Positions 8,007-16,692 of a DNA stretch of 52,054 nucleotides are shown here, piece after piece (positions within the stretch are counted from its first letter, which is position 1; each line of letters begins with the position of its first letter). A program made the position numbers and the translations under genes. The notes below the pieces were generated by a model. The model did no database searches, was not told the DNA's origin, and saw only the letters and a list, made by a program, of their open reading frames with translations. The DNA comes from QHCE01 sp041743105 (GTDB lineage: Bacteria; Actinomycetota; Actinomycetes; Mycobacteriales; QHCE01): NCBI GenBank assembly GCA_041743105.1, contig JBGTNI010000038.1, forward strand, positions 1-52,054, given 5' to 3'.

Positions 8007-8864
8007 CTATTCGCGCTCGGCCAGCGTCAGCTCGATACCGCCGGCAAGATCGGCACAGACGTTGTAGATGAACGCTCCCAGGGTTGCCATGGCGGTAAAC
8101 AACACCATATTCACCGCACCCAGCAGCGCCGAACCGCCGATGACAAACTTAGCGTCGATCGTAAACGGTGACCCTTCCGCCGCGCCCTGCTCATCGCTGG
8201 TTGTCAGCGATGTGATGGTCTCGTTCAAGCTATCGAAAACACCCATGGCATCTAATACTGTGTACAAGATGGTCGAGGCGACTACTCCCATCACGAACAA
8301 CACAAAAGCGGTTGCGAAGGAGAACTTCATCATCGACCATGGATCCACCTTCTTCAGCTGGAGTCGGGCACGACGTGGTCCCCGACCTGCTGCGGCAGCC
8401 ACTGCTTGACGCGCCTGATTGACTGCCTCACTGAACTGGAACTTGTCAGTGTCGGCAGTTAAATGTAGCGACGCATGCGAATTCGGACCTGTTGGAGTGC
8501 TCATCGGACCCGGCACCGGGCGCGGCGAGGGTCTCGGTACGACGGGAGCACCCACTGGCGATGGCGCAGGCTTAGCGGCCGCACCATTGGAATCTGGTCG
8601 AGGTGGCGGTGGGGAGCCCGGCCCGCGTGTCGCGCTGCCGGCGGCGGGAGCCGTGAGCGGAGGCCACGCGGGAGTGGGCGCAGAAGGCGGTGCAGTCGGA
8701 CGTCGATCGGCTGGCCGAGAACCTAACGTCGCTGTCGATTCTGCCTCGTCGGAAGCTGGGGCAGGGGAAGATGAGGCAGGGTCGGACCGCTGCGCATCGG
8801 TAGCTACAGCGGCGCCAACCGGCCGATTCGCGCCAGGGTCGGAGCCGCTTTTAGCATCGCTCAT
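8007..8864 (-). CDS. DUF3566 membrane protein
   Basis: The 285-residue protein has a long Pro/Ala/Ser-rich, low-complexity N-terminal half that is probably disordered and cytoplasmic. A DUF3566 domain (about residues 165-283) follows, with the conserved KVDPWSMMKFSFA start, a membrane helix (FATAFVLFVMGVVASTILY), an extracytoplasmic segment and a second helix (GAVNMVLFTAMATLGAFIYN). The family is always found next to gyrA in mycolata; its function is unknown. The ATG at 8864 directly follows the gyrA stop (TAGATG), so the two genes are surely co-transcribed. Confidence 0.93.
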   Translation of the reverse strand: MSDAKSGSDPGANRPVGAAVATDAQRSDPASSSPAPASDEAESTATLGSRPADRRPTAPPSAPTPAWPPLTAPAAGSATRGPGSPPPPRPDSNGAAAKPAPSPVGAPVVPRPSPRPVPGPMSTPTGPNSHASLHLTADTDKFQFSEAVNQARQAVAAAAGRGPRRARLQLKKVDPWSMMKFSFATAFVLFVMGVVASTILYTVLDAMGVFDSLNETITSLTTSDEQGAAEGSPFTIDAKFVIGGSALLGAVNMVLFTAMATLGAFIYNVCADLAGGIELTLAERE

Positions 8865-11366
8865 CTATCCATCCTGTTCATCAGGCTCATCGACGTTACG
8901 CGCCATAGCCACCAACGTGACTCCGGCGGGCAGATCCATCAGCTTCACGCCCATGGTATTTCGATCCCTGGTGCGGCGAACCGGTTTCACCGGTGTCCGA
9001 ATAACTCCACTGTTCGACGTTATCGCGAACAGCTCGTCCTCGCTCGATACGGCTAAAGCACCCACCAAACTACCGCGTTTGGTAACGATTCTCGCAGTGA
9101 TGACGCCTTTACCACCGCGTCCTTGCACTGGGTACTCCTCTATGGGAGTCCGTTTAGCGAATCCATTCTCGGTAGCCACTAGCACATCCATGCCGGGCTG
9201 GACGACTTCCATCGCCAGTAGCTCGTCGCCGTTACCGAAGCGCATTCCGATCACGCCGCTAGTGGCACGGCCCATAGGCCGCAGCGCGTCGTCGCTGGCC
9301 TTGAATCTGATCGATTGGGCAAGCTTGCTGACCAGCAGTAAGTCGTCGTCGGAGGTGATGAGTGCCGCTCCCATCAACTCGTCGTCATCGCGCAGGTTCA
9401 CCGCGATGATGCCACCCTGCCGGCTAGAGTCGAAGTCTGTCAATGCGGTCTTTTTCACCAGACCACGCTTGGTGGCCAGCACCAGATATGGCGCCACCGC
9501 GTAATTGGGGATCTGAATGATCTGGGCGATGTGTTCATCTGGTTGGAAGGCAAGCAGATTAGCCACATGCTGGCCACGCGCGTTCCGGTTGGCTTCGGGA
9601 AGCTCGTACGTCTTGACTCGATATACCCGACCTTTGTTGGTGAAGAAAAGGATCCAGTCGTGAGTAGAGCAGACGAAGAAGTGCGCCACGATGTCGTCTT
9701 GCTTCAAGCCGGCACCCTGCACTCCCTTCCCGCCGCGGCGTTGTGACCGGTAGAGATCAAGCTTGGTGCGTTTGGCGTATCCGGTACGTGACACCGTGAC
9801 TACCACATCTTCGCGGACAATCAGATCCTCTATCGAGACATCGCCGTCAAACGGCACGATCTTGGTGCGTCGAGCGTCGCTGTACTTGGTGACGATCTCG
9901 GTGAGTTCGTCACCTACCAGTTGTCGCTGCCGCTCGTCGCTGGCCAAAATTGCCTGTAGCTCGGCGATGTCGCGCATCAGCTGCTCGTATTCGTCGACAA
10001 TCTTCTGCCGCTCCAGCGCGGCTAGACGCCGTAGCTGCATCTCCAGAATCGCGTTGGCCTGAATCTCGTCGATCTCTAGTAAAGTGATCAAACCGGCTCG
10101 GGCTTCTTCGACCGTCGCCGAAGCCCGAATCAGAGCGATCACCTCATCGATAGCATCGAGTGCCTTGAGAAGACCGCGCAGAATGTGGGCACGCTCTTCT
10201 TTCTTGCGTAACCGGTATCGGGTCCGTCGAACGATGACTTCGATCTGATGTGCCACGTAGTAACGGACCATCTCGGCCAAGTTCAGCGTCCGCGGCACAC
10301 CGTCGACGATCGCTAGCATGTTGACGCCGAAGGAATCCTGTAGCTGGGTGTGCTTGTAGAGGTTGTTCAGCACCACTTTTGCCACCGCGTCTCGGCGCAG
10401 TACCAGCACCAGCCGTTGACCGGTACGACCAGAGGATTCATCGCGAATGTCAGCGATACCGCCAAGCTTGCCTTCTTTTACCAGCTCCGCGATGCGCTCA
10501 GCCAGATTGTCCGGGTTGACCTGGTAGGGCAGTTCGGTGATGACCAGCTGCGTGCGGCCTTTAGGGTCCTCCTCGATGTCGACTACCGACCGCATCCGCA
10601 CCGAACCCCGTCCCGTGCGGTAGGCATCCTCGATCCCCGAGGTACCGACGATCAACGCGCCGGTCGGGAAATCTGGCCCCTTGACTAATCCCAGAAGCTC
10701 CTCGAGGGTCTCAGATAATCCAGTCTCAGGGTGGGCAAGGCACCAATGCACCGCGTCGGCAACTTCTCGCAGGTTATGTGGCGGAATATTGGTGGCCATC
10801 CCCACTGCTATACCGCCGGAGCCATTTACTAACAGATTAGGAAACCGACTGGGTAGAATATCGGGTTCTTGGGAGCGGCCATCGTAGTTGGGACTGAAAT
10901 CGACGGTGTCTTCGTCGATGTCGCGCAGCATCTCCATTGCCAGGGGATCGAGCCGGCATTCGGTGTACCGCATTGCGGCGGCGGGATCGTTGCCCGGTGA
11001 ACCAAAGTTGCCGTTACCGTCAACCAGCGGGTGCCGCAGCGACCACGGCTGGGCCATCCGCACCAATGTGTCGTAAATAGCGCTGTCACCATGGGGATGG
11101 AACTGCCCCATCACGTCGCCCACGACACGGGAACACTTCACGTAGCCGCGATCGGGACGGTAACCACCGTCGTACATGCCGTAGAGGATCTTGCGGTGCA
11201 CGGGCTTGAGGCCATCCCGCACGTCGGGCAGAGCTCGCCCGACGATGACGCTCATTGCATAGTCGAGGTAGCTACGCTGTAGCTCTACTTCGATGCCAAT
11301 GGGCTCTACATTGCCGCCGGGGTCGCCTTCGGCGGCAGTGTTCGGAGGCGGGGTGGTAACAGTCAC
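8865..11366 (-). CDS. gyrA: DNA gyrase subunit A
   Basis: The 833-residue protein is the breakage-reunion subunit of DNA gyrase, which with GyrB introduces negative supercoils. The winged-helix region contains the quinolone-resistance segment GQFHPHGDSAIYDTLVRM, with Ser and Asp at the positions of E. coli Ser83 and Asp87. M. tuberculosis has Ala at the first of these, so this is the ancestral, sensitive-type arrangement. The catalytic Tyr lies in AAAMRYTECRL (about 128). The GyrA box is QRRGGKGVQG near residue 540. The six-bladed C-terminal domain follows. The GTG at 11366 is preceded by GGAAGGTAGG. It lies 75 bases after gyrB, and three DnaA boxes occupy the gap. Confidence 0.97.
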   Translation of the reverse strand: MTVTTPPPNTAAEGDPGGNVEPIGIEVELQRSYLDYAMSVIVGRALPDVRDGLKPVHRKILYGMYDGGYRPDRGYVKCSRVVGDVMGQFHPHGDSAIYDTLVRMAQPWSLRHPLVDGNGNFGSPGNDPAAAMRYTECRLDPLAMEMLRDIDEDTVDFSPNYDGRSQEPDILPSRFPNLLVNGSGGIAVGMATNIPPHNLREVADAVHWCLAHPETGLSETLEELLGLVKGPDFPTGALIVGTSGIEDAYRTGRGSVRMRSVVDIEEDPKGRTQLVITELPYQVNPDNLAERIAELVKEGKLGGIADIRDESSGRTGQRLVLVLRRDAVAKVVLNNLYKHTQLQDSFGVNMLAIVDGVPRTLNLAEMVRYYVAHQIEVIVRRTRYRLRKKEERAHILRGLLKALDAIDEVIALIRASATVEEARAGLITLLEIDEIQANAILEMQLRRLAALERQKIVDEYEQLMRDIAELQAILASDERQRQLVGDELTEIVTKYSDARRTKIVPFDGDVSIEDLIVREDVVVTVSRTGYAKRTKLDLYRSQRRGGKGVQGAGLKQDDIVAHFFVCSTHDWILFFTNKGRVYRVKTYELPEANRNARGQHVANLLAFQPDEHIAQIIQIPNYAVAPYLVLATKRGLVKKTALTDFDSSRQGGIIAVNLRDDDELMGAALITSDDDLLLVSKLAQSIRFKASDDALRPMGRATSGVIGMRFGNGDELLAMEVVQPGMDVLVATENGFAKRTPIEEYPVQGRGGKGVITARIVTKRGSLVGALAVSSEDELFAITSNSGVIRTPVKPVRRTRDRNTMGVKLMDLPAGVTLVAMARNVDEPDEQDG

Positions 11367-11394
11367 TAGACCTACCTTCCACGATCGATTCAGC

Positions 11395-11424
11395 TGTGGA
11401 TATTCCTGTGGACACTGTGGACAA
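11395..11424 (-). promoter_or_regulatory. three tandem DnaA boxes between gyrB and gyrA
   Basis: The plus strand reads TGTGGATAT (11395-11403), TGTGGACAC (11407-11415) and TGTGGACAA (11416-11424). On the minus strand these are 9-base boxes of the form TTRTCCACA; the last matches exactly and the other two differ at one end base. They lie 29-58 bases upstream of the gyrA start. All three point the same way, which makes DnaA binding plausible. Confidence 0.65.
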
Positions 11425-11441
11425 GGTGGGCGTAAGAATCT

Positions 11442-13424
11442 TTAGATATCAAGGAATCTGACGTCCTTGGCATTGCGCTGAATGAACGACCGGCGGGACT
11501 CAACGTCTTCACCCATCAGTACGGTGAATAGCTCATCGGCGGTCGCCGCGTCGTCGAGTGTGACCCGCAGGAGCGTGCGACTGCCCGGGTTCATGGTGGT
11601 TTCCCATAGTTCGGGGTAGTTCATCTCACCCAGACCTTTGTTGCGTTGGATATCGTCTGGCTTAACCTTCGGATTTTTCTCCTGACGCAGCGCGATCAGC
11701 CCGTCGCGCTCCCGGTCGGAGAAGGCGTACTGCACGTCGTCGCCCTTTTTGTTCCACTTGATCCGGTACAGCGGCGGTTGCGCCAAATACACATGGCCCA
11801 ACTCCACCAGGGGCCGCATAAAGCGGAATAACAGCGTAAGTAGGAGCGTCGTGATGTGCTGGCCGTCGACATCAGCGTCGGCCATCAGTACCACTTTGTG
11901 GTATCGCAGCTTCTCTAGGTCGAATTCGTCGTGAATTCCGGTTCCCAGCGCCGTAATCAGCGCCTGCACCTCATTGTTCTTCAAGACCCTGTCGATACGG
12001 GCCTTCTCTACGTTAAGGATCTTGCCTCGAATCGGTAGAATCGCCTGTATGCGCGGGTCGCGTCCCTGCTTGGCCGAGCCTCCGGCGGAGTCCCCCTCCA
12101 CGATGAACAGTTCACATTCTCGGGGGTCGGTGGACTGACAGTCCGCCAACTTGCCGGGCATGGAGTTGGAGTCCAGCGCGTTCTTACGGCGGGCAAGTTT
12201 GCGGGCCTGGTGGGCGGCGACCCGGGCGCGTGCCGCCTGCGTGGCCTTGGTGACAATGAGTCGAGCCTCGCTGGGGTTACGCTCGAACCAGTCGGCTAAC
12301 CAGTCGTTGCAGATCTTCTGTACGAAGGACTTGGCTTCGGTGTTCCCGAGTTTTGTCTTGGTTTGGCCCTCGAACTGCGGGTCGGTGATCTTCAACGACA
12401 CAATCGCGGTAAGACCTTCACGAATGTCGTCTCCGGTGAGGTTGTCGTCTTTATCCTTGATGAGACGTTTTTCCCGGGCATACCGGTTCACAACCGTGGT
12501 CAGCGAAGTACGGAAGCCCTCGTCGTGGGTACCACCTTCATGGGTATTGATCGTGTTGGCAAAGGAGTAGATGGACTCGGAGTAACTTTCGTTCCACTGC
12601 ATCGCCACCTCAAGCGCGATGCCGCTACCTTCTCCATCGAACTCAATCACCGACCGGTGGATGGGCGTCTTTTTGGCGTTAAGGTGGCGCACGAAGTCGG
12701 TGATGCCGTTCTTGTATTGGTACACCACTTCCCGCTGCTTGGCACCGGAATCGGGGGCAGCCTCGGTATCGGTGTCGGCAGCACGCTCATCCCGCAGCAG
12801 CATAGTCAGGCCGCGGTTCAAAAACGCCATCTCTTGAAGACGGCGTGAGATGGATTCAAAGCTGTAGGTAGTGGTCTCGAAAATCTGCTCGTCAGCCCAG
12901 AACGTCAGCACAGTGCCGTGCTGGGTAGTAGGTCCACCCTTTTTCAGCTTCGCGGCCGGTTTGCTGTTGACGTAGGGCTGGCTCCAAACCCGACCATCCT
13001 TGTAGATCTCCACCTCTAGCCGGCTGGAGAGCGCATTCACCACAGAGACACCCACGCCGTGGAGTCCACCGGAGACGGCATAGGAATTGCCGTCGAACTT
13101 TCCACCGGCATGCAGTGTGGTGAGCACGACCTCGACTGCCGGTCGCTTCTCTATAGGGTGTAGGTCAACCGGAATACCGCGACCGTTATCGGTGACGCGA
13201 ACACCGGCGTTGGCAAGCAGTACCACCTCGACGGTGTCGCAGTACCCGGCTAACGCCTCGTCGACGGCGTTGTCGACTACTTCCCAGACGAGATGGTGCA
13301 GTCCACGTTCTCCGGTGGAACCGATGTACATGCCCGGTCGTTTGCGTACCGCATCCAAACCTTCCAGCACAGTGATCGAACTTGCGCTGTAATTCGACTT
13401 ACCGCTAGCCGGCTGAGCTGCCAC
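11442..13424 (-). CDS. gyrB: DNA gyrase subunit B
   Basis: The 660-residue protein is the ATPase subunit of gyrase. A GHKL ATPase domain (VVDNAVDEALAGY, DNGRGIPVD and GGLHGVGVSVVNAL in the first 130 residues) is followed by the transducer. The TOPRIM domain has FIVEGDSAGGSAKQGRDP and PIRGKILNVEKAR, with the metal-binding DADVDG, and the C-terminal region ends in RNAKDVRFLDI. Its length is normal. The GTG at 13424 is preceded by GAGGAAGAGG about 8 bases upstream. It transcribes away from the origin, followed by gyrA. Confidence 0.97.
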   Translation of the reverse strand: MAAQPASGKSNYSASSITVLEGLDAVRKRPGMYIGSTGERGLHHLVWEVVDNAVDEALAGYCDTVEVVLLANAGVRVTDNGRGIPVDLHPIEKRPAVEVVLTTLHAGGKFDGNSYAVSGGLHGVGVSVVNALSSRLEVEIYKDGRVWSQPYVNSKPAAKLKKGGPTTQHGTVLTFWADEQIFETTTYSFESISRRLQEMAFLNRGLTMLLRDERAADTDTEAAPDSGAKQREVVYQYKNGITDFVRHLNAKKTPIHRSVIEFDGEGSGIALEVAMQWNESYSESIYSFANTINTHEGGTHDEGFRTSLTTVVNRYAREKRLIKDKDDNLTGDDIREGLTAIVSLKITDPQFEGQTKTKLGNTEAKSFVQKICNDWLADWFERNPSEARLIVTKATQAARARVAAHQARKLARRKNALDSNSMPGKLADCQSTDPRECELFIVEGDSAGGSAKQGRDPRIQAILPIRGKILNVEKARIDRVLKNNEVQALITALGTGIHDEFDLEKLRYHKVVLMADADVDGQHITTLLLTLLFRFMRPLVELGHVYLAQPPLYRIKWNKKGDDVQYAFSDRERDGLIALRQEKNPKVKPDDIQRNKGLGEMNYPELWETTMNPGSRTLLRVTLDDAATADELFTVLMGEDVESRRSFIQRNAKDVRFLDI

Positions 13425-13935
13425 GGATGAACCCTCTTCCTCACGTCGCGAGACGGCATAGGTGACCCACGCAAAGCGCTAGGCCTAGAGCTTGCGAATA
13501 CGGAGAGTGGCTCTGGACTATCTCCATGCACAGGTGATGCCTCTAGTCTAGCCCGTAGCGGCGGTATACCTTTGCATTGACCCGCCTGAAAAGCCCACAG
13601 CGCCGTCTATATCACTTCCCCGTAGGGGGACACGCGGAATTGATGGTCCTTCGCTAAGAGGTGGCGCGGGTAGGTCGTTCGTAGCGAGGACATTACCTCT
13701 CCGCGCGACCTCTTAGGTTCGGCTGGCGGTTCAGCCGGCATCGTTATCGTTTTGTATCTGGCCACAACCCGCAGAATCGGCGGTAGACCCGATGGTTTTG
13801 CCATTGTGGTAAATAGATAGTTACCTATCGCTGACTTAGTGGCGATCGGCTCTCAGTAAGGATCTGCGGGCACCGGGGCTCGCCACGTCAACCACATTGT
13901 TCTTAGGGTTGCTAGGCGACCTTATTGGGGGTTGT
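13425..13935. other. 511-base divergent intergenic region upstream of gyrB
   Basis: No gene is supported in this stretch. It separates gyrB (minus) from the prim-pol-like gene (plus) and must contain both promoters. The middle holds a large imperfect inverted repeat (listed separately). A smaller repeat, GATAG-TTAC-CTATC, lies near 13816-13829 and could be an operator. A 65-codon open frame on the minus strand at 13607-13804 runs through the hairpin and shows no domain or ribosome binding site. Confidence 0.5.
13654..13716. repeat. long imperfect hairpin between gyrB and the prim-pol-like gene
   Basis: CTAAGAGGTGGCGCGG (13654-13669) pairs with CCGCGCGACCTCTTAG (13701-13716) with a single mismatch, around a 31-base loop. 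The stem is too long to be chance in a gene-free region. It may be a structured leader RNA, a terminator or a protein-binding site; no T-run follows it on either strand. Confidence 0.55.
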
Positions 13936-14700
13936 ATGGCTGTTGACCTCGCGCAACGCATACGTGCGCGCGTAAGGAAGCGACACGTGCGCTCTAGTTT
14001 GCTTCGCGCCGCACGGGACTATGCGCGACATGGCTGGCCAGTGATTCCTGGAGCTTGGTGGTGCTCGGAGGTAGGCAGACACATCTGTGACATCCCTGGG
14101 TGTGTCAGTGGAGGGCTTCACCCCGGCGCACTAGATACCGGGCTGGTTTCACCATTGAGTCCACCGACTAATCTCTGCGATTTCGCTCTCACAAGCGACC
14201 AGGACATCCGCACCCGCTGGCGAAATCATCCTTATGCCGTATTGATGCCTACGGGCATCACCTGCGATGTTATGGAACTTGACGCCACCGCGGCCGAGGC
14301 TATCTGGCCGAACGGCAGCATCGCATCTCTCCACAGCCCGGCGGCGATACTTAGCTCGACCGCCGGCCGCTCGACCACAGACCAACGGACCGGACCACAG
14401 CGGAACGAGTCGACGATATTTATCTTCACGCAGACCGGCGAGGCGCTGTCGTCAGATACCCTCGACGAACTCACCCGGCATCGGGTAGTACTACACCGCG
14501 AGGGCTCGTGGGTCCCTCTGCCGCCCAGCACGGTCTCCGGTCACGTGGCACAGTGGATCATCGCGCCGAAGCACTGTAGGTGGCAGAAGCCGCCACTTGC
14601 GCAGCTTTCGCAGCACATTTTGCGCCGACTAGGTCAGCTCCACTCAGGATCTTTTCCACCCGACCAAGCGACTGGGCCAACTGCCTCGCCTCACCCGTAG
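13936..14700 (+). CDS. prim-pol (bifunctional primase/polymerase N-terminal) like protein
   Basis: The 254-residue product resembles the actinobacterial proteins annotated as bifunctional DNA primase/polymerase: LLRAARDYARHGWPVIPGAW, then a Cys-containing loop (ICDIPGC), then WRNHPYAVLMPTG and CDVMELDA. In archaeo-eukaryotic primases the last strand normally carries paired Asp residues. Here it reads DVMELD, so catalytic activity is doubtful. The chosen ATG at 13936 follows a GGGGG run by about 7 bases; a TTG at 13897 would add 13 residues. It is transcribed against the dciA-recF operon, and its last 10 bases overlap the end of dciA. Confidence 0.7.
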   Translation: MAVDLAQRIRARVRKRHVRSSLLRAARDYARHGWPVIPGAWWCSEVGRHICDIPGCVSGGLHPGALDTGLVSPLSPPTNLCDFALTSDQDIRTRWRNHPYAVLMPTGITCDVMELDATAAEAIWPNGSIASLHSPAAILSSTAGRSTTDQRTGPQRNESTIFIFTQTGEALSSDTLDELTRHRVVLHREGSWVPLPPSTVSGHVAQWIIAPKHCRWQKPPLAQLSQHILRRLGQLHSGSFPPDQATGPTASPHP

Positions 14701-15314
14701 GTGTCGCGTGGACCCCGTCCCGGCACTGAGCGCATGCCGTGTTTCCAACTGGGCCGCACTGGGCCGTGAACTCGAATGACCCGCACCAGATCGGCACCTG
14801 CACCAACGGTACCTAGTTCACGACGTAAACCGACTAACATGCTCCTGGCTAACATGCGCAACTGGGTTGCCCAGGCGGTAGAGATAGCGGCGACGACTAG
14901 TTCACCTTCCCGTAGCGACACCGGATGGCACTTCGCCGCAAGGTCAGCGCCGACGAGTTGATCCCATGCCCCAAATATCCGGGCCTGTGTATGGGCCCGT
15001 TCCCAGCCGTATTGCTGAAACAGTCGCGTGATCTCGGAGCCGAACAACTGCGGGTCTCGCTCATCGGCACGTGCACCGGAATAGCCACCGTGGCGGGATG
15101 GGGTACCGCCGGCCCCTACGTCTGATTCCCCGCTCCGCGCTTCTCGGGATCTGCGTTGGCTTCTGGTTCCACGTGCCGCGTCGATCGCGGCCCGTGCCAA
15201 TGCGGGACCGGGGCGGCCGGATGACGGTGGCTTCGGCGAGACAGTCTGGTCCACCGCACAAGGGAAACCGTTGCTTTCGGTTACCGAATCAGTAGACTCC
15301 GCATCAGTAAACAC
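14691..15314 (-). CDS. dciA: DciA-type protein (DUF721), probable DnaB helicase loader
   Basis: The 207-residue protein has a disordered, Arg/Ser/Pro-rich first half and a DUF721 domain (about residues 95-180) with GWERAHTQARIFGAWDQLVG and LVVAAISTAWATQLRM. DUF721/DciA proteins act in loading or activating the replicative helicase in bacteria lacking DnaC, which fits its place between recF and gyrB. The GTG at 15314 is chosen because it overlaps the recF stop (recF ends at 15304), giving coupled translation. The end overlaps the convergent prim-pol-like gene. Confidence 0.88.
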   Translation of the reverse strand: MFTDAESTDSVTESNGFPCAVDQTVSPKPPSSGRPGPALARAAIDAARGTRSQRRSREARSGESDVGAGGTPSRHGGYSGARADERDPQLFGSEITRLFQQYGWERAHTQARIFGAWDQLVGADLAAKCHPVSLREGELVVAAISTAWATQLRMLARSMLVGLRRELGTVGAGADLVRVIRVHGPVRPSWKHGMRSVPGRGPRDTYG

Positions 15315-16533
15315 GACGCACCTGCCCATCTGCGACATCGAACCGTGCGCCCTCGCTACCAGCGTTCAGTAGTGACTCCGGGACGTCCTCGACCACCGCT
15401 GCAGTGACCAATACCTGACTAGCCTGGGCCGCGAGCCGACCCAACAGGGCGCGACGCTGACTATCCAACTCAGCGAAGACATCGTCAAGGATCAGTATCG
15501 GCTCACTGCCTTCGGCACGCAACAACTCAAAGGAAGCCAGCCGAAGCGCCAACGCATACGACCACGACTCGCCATGACTGGCGTATCCCTTCGTCGGAAG
15601 TTCGCCGAGCTGGAGAAAAAGATCGTCTCGATGTGGACCGACCAACGTGATCCCTCGTTCGAGTTCGTTATTTCGCACCGCCGCCAACGCAGCCAGTAGC
15701 TGTGCGTTAAGCACATCCTTGTCGGTGCTCAGTAGTCCATCGGAGGCACCGCCCGTCGCGCAATCCTGCGGTGCAGCCTCCCGCATGGCAGAGCTCAATG
15801 AGCTCGTATAGCTCAGTGCGGCATGCGCCGAAGATTCGCTGATCGCCTGATACGCCTTAGCGACATAGGGCGCCAGCGCGTTCATTGTGGTTAATCGACC
15901 CGCCAGCAGCTCTGCACCGTGTCGCGCAAGATGCGTGTCCCACACGTCGAGGGTTCTGAGATCGCCCGTAGTCTCCACGCCGGTATCCATATGGCGGCGA
16001 CTACGGTGCCTCGCCCCGGCGCTTTTCAATAACGCGTTGCGCTGTTTGAGTGCCCGCTCATAGTCAGCGCGTACGCCTGCGAACCTAGGAAATCGTGCGA
16101 TCAGAAGCCCATCTAAAAATCGTCTGCGCTCAGCGGGATCTCCTCGCACCAACGCAAGGTCCTCCGGCGCGAATAACACCGTGCGAATCGCCCCTAGCAC
16201 GGCTCGGACACGTGCCACCGGCGAGCGGTTGAGCCGCGCTCGATTAGTTTTACCCGGGATGATCTCCAGCTCCACCAGTAATTCTCGGTCTCCGGAGCAA
16301 ACGCTGCATCGCACGATCGCGCTGCTGGCTCCGCTACGCACCAGCGGAGTATCGCCCGCCACCCGGTGACTGGCCAATGTGGCGGTGTAGCCGACCGCCT
16401 CCATCAGATTTGTCTTGCCTTGGCCGTTGGGTCCGACGAAAAGATTGACGCCCGGTATGAGGTCGATTTCGACGGCTGTGTAGCTACGAAAATCTGTGAG
16501 GGAAAGACGCTGCAAATACATAGCCTTTGCCAC
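15304..16533 (-). CDS. recF: DNA replication and repair protein RecF
   Basis: The 409-residue SMC-like ATPase helps load RecA at gapped DNA. Visible motifs are the RecF start LQRLSLTDFRSYTAVEIDL, Walker A FVGPNGQGKTNLMEAVGY (about 32-49), the family segment VLFAPEDLALVRGDPAERR and Walker B LILDDVFAELDSQRR (about 352). The N-terminus could start at the ATG at 16521 (MYLQRLSL, as in most homologues) or at the GTG at 16533. The latter has AGGA at a 5-base spacing and is preferred here. It overlaps dciA and is preceded by a 159-base gap after gnd. Confidence 0.96.
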   Translation of the reverse strand: MAKAMYLQRLSLTDFRSYTAVEIDLIPGVNLFVGPNGQGKTNLMEAVGYTATLASHRVAGDTPLVRSGASSAIVRCSVCSGDRELLVELEIIPGKTNRARLNRSPVARVRAVLGAIRTVLFAPEDLALVRGDPAERRRFLDGLLIARFPRFAGVRADYERALKQRNALLKSAGARHRSRRHMDTGVETTGDLRTLDVWDTHLARHGAELLAGRLTTMNALAPYVAKAYQAISESSAHAALSYTSSLSSAMREAAPQDCATGGASDGLLSTDKDVLNAQLLAALAAVRNNELERGITLVGPHRDDLFLQLGELPTKGYASHGESWSYALALRLASFELLRAEGSEPILILDDVFAELDSQRRALLGRLAAQASQVLVTAAVVEDVPESLLNAGSEGARFDVADGQVRRVY

Positions 16534-16692
16534 GCCCTTCCTGAATCTATTCCTGATCGGCAGCGTCAGTAGCTCGACCAGTGCAGCTTTGTGGCCTGGA
16601 AATTAGCTACATTCGGATCGACTGAGAAACGAACTGCTCAGCGTCAGCCTCAGCGTCGTTAACTGGTTGCACCGACCTCTCAGCTGACGACA

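Noticed and set aside
8419..9504. A 361-codon open frame on the plus strand.
   Set aside because: It lies antisense to the DUF3566 gene and the end of gyrA, is Gly/Ala/Ser-rich low complexity, and has no domain; it is a by-product of codon bias on the other strand.
13607..13804. A 65-codon minus-strand frame in the gyrB upstream region.
   Set aside because: It runs through a long hairpin, has no ribosome binding site and no family resemblance.
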